Source of the DNA: an uncultured Pseudomonadota bacterium
GTDB taxonomy: Bacteria > Pseudomonadota > Gammaproteobacteria > Burkholderiales > CAIKXV01
NCBI GenBank assembly: GCA_903831455.1
Contig: CAIKXV010000152.1
Location: forward strand, 1-41,218
Direction: 5' to 3'
Length of the DNA stretch: 41,218 bases
The notes under the pieces were generated by a model, which searched no databases, was not told where the DNA came from, and saw nothing but the letters and a program-made list of their open reading frames with translations. Below, piece after piece: positions 35,704 through 41,218 of this stretch. The position numbers were made by a program, and so were the translations under genes. Numbering within the stretch: the first letter of the stretch is position 1; every line of letters begins with the position of its first letter.

Positions 35704-36555
35704 ATGAACCAGGCGAAGACCTTGCGCGCACGGCTCGCGCAACCCGGGATGATCGTCGCCCCGGGCATCTACGACGGGATGTCGGCACGGCTCGGCCGCA
35801 TGGCGGGCTTCGAGGCCCTGTACGCCACCGGCGGCGGCATCGCCCGCTCCACCGGCGTGCCGGACATCAACCTGATCGACCCGGGCCAGATCGTCCAGCG
35901 ACTGCAGGAGATCTGCGACGCCGTCGACTGCCCGGTGATCGGCGATGCCGACACCGGCTACGGCAACGCACTCAACGCCTACCGGGTGATCCGCCAGTTC
36001 GCCCGCATCGGGTTGGCCGGCGTGCATCTCGAGGACCAGACCTTCCCCAAGCGCTGCGGCCACCTCAACGACAAGTCGATCGTTCCCGCCTCGGCCTTCG
36101 TCCCCGTGCTGAAGGCCGCCAAGGATGCCGATCCGGACATCGTCATCATCGCGCGTACCGACGCGATCGCCGTGGAAGGCTTCGACGCCGCGGTCGAGCG
36201 CATGCACCGCTATGACGAGGCCGGCGCCGACGTGCTGTTCATCGAAGCACCCACCACCCTCGAGCAGATCGAACGCATCCCCAGGCTGTTCACGAAGCCG
36301 GTGCTGATCAACATGTTCTTCGGCGGCAAGACGCCGCTGGTCTCGGCCGCCGATCTCGAGCGCATGGGCTATCGCATCGAGATCATCCCGTCCGACGCCC
36401 AGCGCGCCGCGATTCGCGCGATGCAGCGGGTGTTCGCGACCCTGAAGCAGCACGGCGAGGCCTCGTCGATGGCCGCCGACATGGCCAGTTTCGACGAGCG
36501 CGAGCAGATCGTCGCGACCCAGGCGTGGTTCGCACGCGGCAAGTCCTACGAGTGA
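35704..36555 (+). CDS. Isocitrate lyase / PEP mutase family lyase (oxaloacetate decarboxylase or dimethylmalate lyase-like)
   Basis: The 283-residue TIM-barrel protein cleaves or decarboxylates a 2-hydroxy or 2-oxo dicarboxylate with Mg2+. Seen: YATGGGIARSTGVPD, the metal site DADTGYG (81-87), HLEDQTFPKRCGHL with E110/D111 and the catalytic loop K-R-C118-G-H, then EAPTTLEQIERI and NMFFGGKTP. The KRCGH loop with Cys points to a lyase rather than a phosphonomutase. GAGGAAC precedes the ATG. Its TGA overlaps the GTG proposed for the following receptor. Candidate substrates are 2-methylisocitrate, 2,3-dimethylmalate or oxaloacetate; I cannot choose between them. Confidence 0.9.
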   Translation: MNQAKTLRARLAQPGMIVAPGIYDGMSARLGRMAGFEALYATGGGIARSTGVPDINLIDPGQIVQRLQEICDAVDCPVIGDADTGYGNALNAYRVIRQFARIGLAGVHLEDQTFPKRCGHLNDKSIVPASAFVPVLKAAKDADPDIVIIARTDAIAVEGFDAAVERMHRYDEAGADVLFIEAPTTLEQIERIPRLFTKPVLINMFFGGKTPLVSAADLERMGYRIEIIPSDAQRAAIRAMQRVFATLKQHGEASSMAADMASFDEREQIVATQAWFARGKSYE

Positions 36556-37586
36556 TCGCAGGGCGCGTGCCGGCGCATCCGCCGCCCGCGGACCGGGCGA
36601 CGGTGCGACGGATCGCGGGCGCAGTGGCGGCAGCCGCGACCCTGCTCGCCGGCATCGCGGCCCCGGCGGTCCACGCACAGGGACGCGGACCCGGCGGCTA
36701 CCCGGCCAAGCCGGTGCGGCTGGTGACCGCCGGGGTGCCGGGCGGCACCACCGACATCGTCGCACGCGTGGTGTCGCCACGCTGGGCCGAGGAACTCGGG
36801 CAGACGGTCCTCATCGACAACCGCGCGGGTGCTGCCGGCCTGATCGCGCGCGACGTCGTCGCCCGGGCTGCGCCCGATGGCTACACGCTGCTCATGACCA
36901 ACCAGGCGATCGTGTTCGCCGCCGCCCTGCACCCGGCGGGAGCCGAGGGACTCGCCCGCGACTTCGCCGCCGTCGCGTGGCTGGGCGTCTCGCCGAACAT
37001 GCTGGTCGCCAATACCGCGCTGCCCGCGCGCACCGTCGGCGAACTGGTGTCGCTGCTGCGTTCGCGCGAGGTGGGCTACGCGTCCGGCGGGGTGGGCAGC
37101 TCCACCCACGTCGCGATGGAACTGTTCCTGCGAACGACCGGTGCGCGCGCGCTGCACGTGCCGTACAAGAGTGCAGGCGCGGGCATCACCGACGTGGTGG
37201 CCGGACACGTGCACTTCATGATCAGCACCCTGCCCGCGGCACTGCCGTACGTCCGCAACGGGAAGCTGCGCGCGATCGCCCTCACCGGCGCGCAGCGCTC
37301 GCCCGCGCTGCGTGACCTCCCGACGCTCGCCGAAGTCGGCGTGCGCGGATACCTGTTCGACACCTGGTACGGTATCTTCGGTCCGGCCAGCCTGCCGGTC
37401 GCGAACGTGAACTGGATCAACGGCACCGTGAACCGCTCGCTCGCGGACGGCACGCTGCGCGAGCGCCTGGGCGAGTCCGGGGTCGATGCCGGTACCGGCA
37501 CGCCCGAGTTCTTCCGCCGGATGGTGCGCGAGGACGTGTCCCGGTGGACGCGCGCGATGAAGGACATCGGCATCCGGCCCGAGTAG
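36552..37586 (+). CDS. TctC/Bug-type periplasmic solute receptor
   Basis: A receptor of up to 344 residues with signal segment RRIAGAVAAAATLLAGIAAPAVHAQ, then RLVTAGVPGGTTDIVARVVSPRW, GQTVLIDNRAGAAGLIAR, HVPYKSAGAGITDVVAGH and FDTWYGIFGPASLP. The start is uncertain: GTG at 36552 overlaps the lyase stop (GTGA) and gives a long n-region; GTG at 36603 would give a more typical 26-residue signal. No strong Shine-Dalgarno is seen before either. The overlap with the lyase gene links receptor and enzyme in one transcript. Confidence 0.88.
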   Translation: MIAGRVPAHPPPADRATVRRIAGAVAAAATLLAGIAAPAVHAQGRGPGGYPAKPVRLVTAGVPGGTTDIVARVVSPRWAEELGQTVLIDNRAGAAGLIARDVVARAAPDGYTLLMTNQAIVFAAALHPAGAEGLARDFAAVAWLGVSPNMLVANTALPARTVGELVSLLRSREVGYASGGVGSSTHVAMELFLRTTGARALHVPYKSAGAGITDVVAGHVHFMISTLPAALPYVRNGKLRAIALTGAQRSPALRDLPTLAEVGVRGYLFDTWYGIFGPASLPVANVNWINGTVNRSLADGTLRERLGESGVDAGTGTPEFFRRMVREDVSRWTRAMKDIGIRPE

Positions 37587-37611
37587 CCGGACCACGAAAG
37601 AGCGCAAGACG

Positions 37612-38685
37612 ATGCTGAAACTGGCGATCCTGGAAGGCGACGACATCGGACTGGAAGTCGTGCCCGAGTGCGTGAAGGTCATGCGCGAGGCGGCCGCCGC
37701 CACCGGCCTCGGGATCGACTGGCGACCGATGCCGATCTCGCGCGCCGGACATGCCGCCGCGGGGCACACGGTACCGCCCGGAACGCTGGAGACGCTGGCG
37801 ACGCTGGATGGCTGGGTACTGGGTCCGATCGGCCATCGGGAGTACCCGAAGGGCGACCCGAGCTGGCTCAACCCGCACCCGCTGTTCCGGACCCACTTCG
37901 GACTGTTCGCCAACTACAAGCCGTTCCGCTCCTACCCGAACCTGCCTTCGCTGCACAAGGACATCGACCTGCTGTTCCTGCGCGAGACCACCGAGGGCTT
38001 CAAGACCGACGGCAACCTCTTCCGCGGCTACGGCGAGTTCATGCCCACCGAGACCACGGCCATCGGCATCTGCGTGACTACCGCGCACAAGAGCCGGCTC
38101 ATCGCCGAGGCCGCCTTCGAGGCCGCCCGCGACCGGCCGCGGCGCAAGGTGACCGCGGTACACAAGAACACCGTCTATCGCTACGGGGACGGCCTGTTCG
38201 CGAACGAATGCCGCGAGGTCGCGAAGCGCTTCCCGGACGTGGAGTTCGAGGAGGTGATCGTCGACACCTTCGCGATGCGCCTGGTGATGAAGCCCCAGCA
38301 GTACGACACCATCGTCACCACCAATCTCTACGGCGACATCCTCACCGACGAGGCGGCGGGGCTGATCGGCGGGCTGGGGATGGCGCCCGGCGTGAACGCG
38401 AGCGAGACGCTGGCCATGGCCCAGGCCACCCACGGCTCGGCACCCGACATCGCCGGGCGCGGCATCGCCAACCCCTACGCGATGATCATGTCGGGACGGC
38501 TGCTGTTCTCCTGGCTCGCGCGCCGGCACGACGAGCCTCGTGCGGCGCAGGCGGGCACGCTGGTGGAGCGTGCGATGGAGCGGGTGATCGCGCAGGCGAC
38601 GACGCTCACGCCCGACCTGGGGGGCAGCGCCCGGACGCAGGACATGGGTGATGCAGTGGCCCGGGCGATCGACGCGGTGCGTTGA
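37612..38685 (+). CDS. Isocitrate/isopropylmalate/tartrate dehydrogenase family protein
   Basis: The 357-residue beta-decarboxylating dehydrogenase oxidises a malate-type hydroxy acid at the carbon next to the carboxylate, using NAD and a divalent metal. Seen: an N-terminal GDDIGLEVVPE (usual GDGIGPE), FLRETTEGF and YGEF in the substrate region, AVHKNTVYRYGDGLF with the catalytic Lys, VDTFAMRLVMKP and the metal-binding TTNLYGDILTDEAAGLIGGLG, then THGSAPDIAGRGIANP. Family members include isopropylmalate, homoisocitrate and tartrate dehydrogenases. It follows the receptor by 25 bp, so receptor, lyase and dehydrogenase likely serve the same acid. Confidence 0.91.
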   Translation: MLKLAILEGDDIGLEVVPECVKVMREAAAATGLGIDWRPMPISRAGHAAAGHTVPPGTLETLATLDGWVLGPIGHREYPKGDPSWLNPHPLFRTHFGLFANYKPFRSYPNLPSLHKDIDLLFLRETTEGFKTDGNLFRGYGEFMPTETTAIGICVTTAHKSRLIAEAAFEAARDRPRRKVTAVHKNTVYRYGDGLFANECREVAKRFPDVEFEEVIVDTFAMRLVMKPQQYDTIVTTNLYGDILTDEAAGLIGGLGMAPGVNASETLAMAQATHGSAPDIAGRGIANPYAMIMSGRLLFSWLARRHDEPRAAQAGTLVERAMERVIAQATTLTPDLGGSARTQDMGDAVARAIDAVR

Positions 38686-38721
38686 CGCGAGGCGACGCGA
38701 TCGCCCTGCTGGCCCCGGCGA

Positions 38722-39291
38722 TCAGCGGTCCGACCGGCTGCGCGCGCGCAGGGACTGCGCGTACTCGCCCTGCTTCGCGCCCAGCGTCTTCAGCCAGCGC
38801 TGCCCGCCGAAGGTGAAGCCGATCCAGTAGCCCAGTTCCACCAGCTGGGGCTCGGTGAACTCCGCGCGCAGGGCCTCCCACATGGCATCGTCGGCCTGGG
38901 CGGGGTCGTACATGATCGCGTCGCAGTAGCGCAACGCGAGCTTCTCGCGCGGGGTGAAGCGCGCCGAGCTCTCGTACGACATCAGTTCGGACATCCGGCT
39001 GTCGGCGTCCCGCGCGGACCGCGCGGTTCCCTGGTTGCTTCAATACCCGCACTCGATCGAGTGCGCGATGTAGGCGCGGGTGAGTTCCTTGAGATCGTGC
39101 TCGACCACGCCGGCCCCGTTGTCGAAGAGCATCTCGCGGGTGATCGTGAACGAACGCATCACGTCGGGCTGGTGGGCGCGGATCGCCTGGTTCTCCGGGC
39201 CGGGACGGCCCGCCTGCACGGCGGCGTCGAGCCAATCGCGGATCTGGGGGTCGGTGATCGTCTGCGGATCGATGTAGTCGATGCGTGCCAT
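38722..39291 (-). CDS. Carboxymuconolactone decarboxylase (CMD/AhpD-like) protein with in-frame UGA, candidate selenoprotein
   Basis: Two open segments on the same frame, MARIDYIDPQT...AHSIECGY and SNQGTARSARDADS...FTPREKLALRY..., are separated by a single TGA at 39042-39040. Together they make a normal-length CMD protein of 189 residues. The TGA stands at residue 84, where CMD/AhpD-like relatives have the second Cys of CxxC (CGYC); the result is C81-G-Y-Sec84. Residues after the TGA keep the family pattern, down to IGFTFGGQRWLKTL. The downstream segment has no Shine-Dalgarno before its first ATG (38994). A SECIS-like hairpin follows. Normal termination is also by TGA. If the TGA is not recoded, this is a nonsense pseudogene. 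GGGAGA lies about 9 nt before the ATG at 39291. Confidence 0.65.
39010..39026 (-). promoter_or_regulatory. SECIS-like hairpin downstream of the in-frame UGA
   Basis: On the minus strand CCGCGCG (39026-39020), loop GTC (39019-39017) and CGCGCGG (39016-39010) form a perfect 7-bp stem. The loop begins 20 nt after the TGA at 39040. Bacterial SECIS elements are stem-loops inside the coding region with a G early in a short apical loop, roughly 16-37 nt after the UGA. The GGUC around this loop resembles that of the E. coli fdhF SECIS. In GC-rich DNA a chance hairpin cannot be excluded. Confidence 0.45.
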
Positions 39292-39428
39292 GGTGACGGG
39301 TCTCCCGGGCAAGGTGCCCGTGCTAATCTGGTCGCCACACTAGAGCAGTCGCGGCAGCCACGCAACCGCCCGCCCTGCGCGGCGCGCAGTACGCGCCCGC
39401 CTGCGCGGTGCCGAACAGGAGGAGCACG

Positions 39429-40403
39429 ATGCCATCACCCTTCCGCACGCTTGTCGCATCGCTGCTGGTCGCAGCCCTCGGCGCACCGTCGGTCTTCGCG
39501 CAGCAGTGGCCACAGCGTCCCTTGCGCATGCTGGTGCCGCAGGGCGCAGGCTCCTCGAACGACACCCTCTCGCGCATCGTCGCCCTGCGGCTGTCGGAGA
39601 TCCTCGGCCAGCAGGTGGTCGTCGACAACCGTCCGGGTGCCGGCGGCATCATCGGCATGGAGCTGGCCGCGCGTGCAGCACCCGACGGCTACACGCTGCT
39701 CGGCACCGCCACGGCCACGCAGGTCATCGCGCCGCTGATCCAGCGACGGCTCTCGTTCGACCCCATGCGCGACCTCGCGCCGGTCTCGCTGTTCGGCGTC
39801 ACGCAGAACGTGGTGGTGGTGCATCCCGCGCTGGCCGCGAAGTCGCCACGAGAGCTGATCGCGCTGCTCAAGGCGTCGCCGGGACGGTTGAACATGGCCT
39901 CGGCGGGCGCCGGTTCGCAGAGCCATCTCGCTGGCGTGCAGTTCCTGCTCGCCAGCGGCACGGATGCCACGCACGTCCCCTACAAGGGCGGCGGAGCCTC
40001 GGTGGCCGCGGTGGTCAGCGGCGAGGCGCAGTTCACGATCACGCCGCTTCCGGCCACCCTGACCTTCATCCGCTCGGGGCAGTTGCGTGCGCTGGCCACC
40101 GCCGGCGGGCAGCGCGCGGCGCAACTCGCCGAGCTGCCCACGCTCGACGAAGCGGGCCTGAAGGGCTTTCGCTCCACCGGATGGGTCGGGCTGATGGTGC
40201 CGTCGGGTACCGCGGCGCCGCTCATCGGGCGTCTCAACGAGGCGGTCGTCAAGGCACTGGCCGACCCTGCCACCCAGGAGCAGGTGAGCCGTGCCGGTGC
40301 CGATCCGGTGTCGAGTACGCCGCAGGCGTTCGGCCAGCTGATCCGCGAGGAGTGGGACCGCCTGCGACAGGCGGTCGCTGCCGCGAAGCTGGCGGTCGAC
40401 TAG
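39429..40403 (+). CDS. TctC/Bug-type periplasmic solute receptor
   Basis: The 324-residue protein has a Sec signal (TLVASLLVAALGAPSVFAQ), then RMLVPQGAGSSNDTLSRIVALRL, GQQVVVDNRPGAGGIIGME, PDGYTLLGT, HVPYKGGGASVAAVVSG and GWVGLMVPSG. The first ligand loop PQGAGSSND differs from PPGG forms. AGGAGGAG 4 nt before the ATG supports the start; an in-frame codon at 39408 would add 7 residues. It is divergent from the CMD gene with 137 bp between. Confidence 0.93.
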   Translation: MPSPFRTLVASLLVAALGAPSVFAQQWPQRPLRMLVPQGAGSSNDTLSRIVALRLSEILGQQVVVDNRPGAGGIIGMELAARAAPDGYTLLGTATATQVIAPLIQRRLSFDPMRDLAPVSLFGVTQNVVVVHPALAAKSPRELIALLKASPGRLNMASAGAGSQSHLAGVQFLLASGTDATHVPYKGGGASVAAVVSGEAQFTITPLPATLTFIRSGQLRALATAGGQRAAQLAELPTLDEAGLKGFRSTGWVGLMVPSGTAAPLIGRLNEAVVKALADPATQEQVSRAGADPVSSTPQAFGQLIREEWDRLRQAVAAAKLAVD

Positions 40404-40443
40404 CGCGGGCGCGCACCGTCCATCGCCGTCCTCGTGCGGCCAG

Positions 40444-40479
40444 GCCGGTGGGCGACTCACCGGCGACGGCCGCCGTCGC
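40444..40479 (+). terminator. Two overlapping hairpins between the TctC and MOSC genes
   Basis: GCCGGTG/CACCGGC (7-bp stem, 7-nt loop, 40444-40464) shares bases with GCGACG/CGTCGC (6-bp stem, 5-nt loop, about 40463-40479). The two are mutually exclusive in part. No T-tract follows, so a terminator role is weak. Confidence 0.3.
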
Positions 40480-40544
40480 GACCGGCATGGCGAGCCTGTC
40501 ATGACACCGTCGCGGCCCGCGTGCCGCTCCGTTCGGACCTCCCG

Positions 40545-41218
40545 ATGGCTGCCATCGCTTCGCTGCACCTCTACCCCGTCAAGGGATGCCGCGGGATCGC
40601 GCCGACCGAGGCTACCCTTGGCTCGCGGGGTCTCGAGTACGAGGGAGTCGGCGATCGCGAGTGGATGATCGTCGACGCGGCATCCGGTCGGTTCGAGACC
40701 CAGCGATCGCTGCCCGCGCTGGCTCGAATCACGACATCGGTCGAGCAGGGAAGCCTCGTCCTGCAGGCCACCGGCGCGCGGGCGCTGCGCATCGACGTGC
40801 ACGGCACCCGGCGGCGCGAGGCGCGGATGATCACCGTGTGGCGTCACGACGGAACGGCACTGGACGAGGGTGACGAGGCGGCGAACTGGCTGTCGGCGCT
40901 GCTGGGGCGGGCGCTGCGCCTGGTGCGCTGGGATCCCGACTCGCGACGCGTCGCCGATTCGCACTGGACCGGGGATGTAGTGGCCGGCATCCGGTTTCCC
41001 GACGGATTCCCGCTGCTGCTCGCCGGCAATGGCTCGCTCGCGCAGGTCAACCGATGGCTGGCCGGCGCCGGACGCCGCCCGCTCGCGATGGACCGGTTCC
41101 GACCGAACCTGGTCATCGACGGTCTCGCTCCCTTCGAGGAGGACCACCTGACGGATATCGCCTGCGGGGCCGCGCGGATCCGCCCGGTCAAACCGTGCAC
41201 GCGCTGCGGCGTCCCCTC
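40545..41218 (+). CDS. MOSC domain protein (YcbX/mARC-like), C-terminus off the window
   Basis: The visible 224 residues begin MAAIASLHLYPVKGCRG, the MOSC N-terminal beta-barrel, with LEYEGVGDREWMIVD and GRFETQRSLPALARI. The MOSC domain then follows with LLLAGNGSLAQVN, RFRPNLVIDG and IRPVKPCTRCGVP at the right edge; the Cys in this last motif is the expected molybdenum cofactor ligand region. MOSC proteins of this kind reduce N-hydroxylated bases and similar compounds, using electrons from a flavin/Fe-S partner, which in YcbX is a fused ferredoxin domain. Whether that domain is present lies outside the window. A weak Shine-Dalgarno (GGACCTCCCG) precedes the ATG. Confidence 0.9.
   Translation, partial: MAAIASLHLYPVKGCRGIAPTEATLGSRGLEYEGVGDREWMIVDAASGRFETQRSLPALARITTSVEQGSLVLQATGARALRIDVHGTRRREARMITVWRHDGTALDEGDEAANWLSALLGRALRLVRWDPDSRRVADSHWTGDVVAGIRFPDGFPLLLAGNGSLAQVNRWLAGAGRRPLAMDRFRPNLVIDGLAPFEEDHLTDIACGAARIRPVKPCTRCGVP

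Noticed and set aside
38722-39042. Downstream CMD segment as a separate 90-residue gene starting at 38994
   Set aside because: No ribosome site before that ATG, and the 15 codons before it continue the family pattern from the upstream segment in the same frame.

Overview
The window reads as GC-rich chromosomal DNA from a purple photosynthetic proteobacterium. It is most likely a betaproteobacterium of the Burkholderiales type: it has a bacteriochlorophyll/carotenoid cluster next to eight Bug/TctC-type periplasmic solute receptors, whose expansion is typical of that group. The taxonomic call is inference from gene content. No rRNA, tRNA, CRISPR array, insertion sequence or phage gene was seen.

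Region 1 (1-8330, all minus strand) is part of a photosynthesis gene cluster. In transcription order it holds bchI, bchD, bchO (magnesium chelatase ATPase subunits and accessory hydrolase), then crtE and crtF (GGPP synthase and carotenoid O-methyltransferase), then bchC and bchX (late bacteriochlorophyll a steps; bchX runs off the left edge). Sites of the PpsR/CrtJ type (TGT-N12-ACA) lie upstream of bchC, crtE and bchI. The first two are tandem pairs with a 7-8 bp gap placed over the likely -35 and -10 elements, which suggests joint oxygen/light repression. A repeat-rich non-coding stretch lies between bchO and crtE.

Region 2 (8500-25080) is a catabolic and transport region. It has two MmgE/PrpD proteins, an alpha/beta hydrolase whose nucleophile position is Lys, two amidohydrolases, an MDR oxidoreductase, a CinA-C amidase, a sirtuin, cytochrome b561, a RidA protein, a 2-hydroxyacid dehydrogenase and five TctC receptors. 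No TctA or TctB membrane subunit is present in the window.

Region 3 (25300-34320) contains a minus-strand gntR-dsbA-like-D-2-hydroxyacid dehydrogenase (YdiJ type)-MATE series. It is divergent from a serine-glyoxylate-type aminotransferase followed by a sulfatase. The shared intergenic region carries two copies of a near-palindromic GntR/FCD-type operator.

Region 4 (34440-41218) has three more TctC receptors, an isocitrate-lyase/PEP-mutase family lyase, an isopropylmalate/tartrate-type dehydrogenase, a carboxymuconolactone-decarboxylase (CMD/AhpD-like) gene and a partial MOSC protein.

The most notable observation is the CMD gene at 38722-39291. An in-frame TGA sits exactly where the family has the second Cys of its CxxC motif, giving C-G-Y-(UGA). 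It is followed at a suitable distance by a perfect 7-bp hairpin with a G-first loop, as expected of a bacterial SECIS. This gene is a candidate selenoprotein with a CxxU redox motif; a nonsense mutation is the main alternative.
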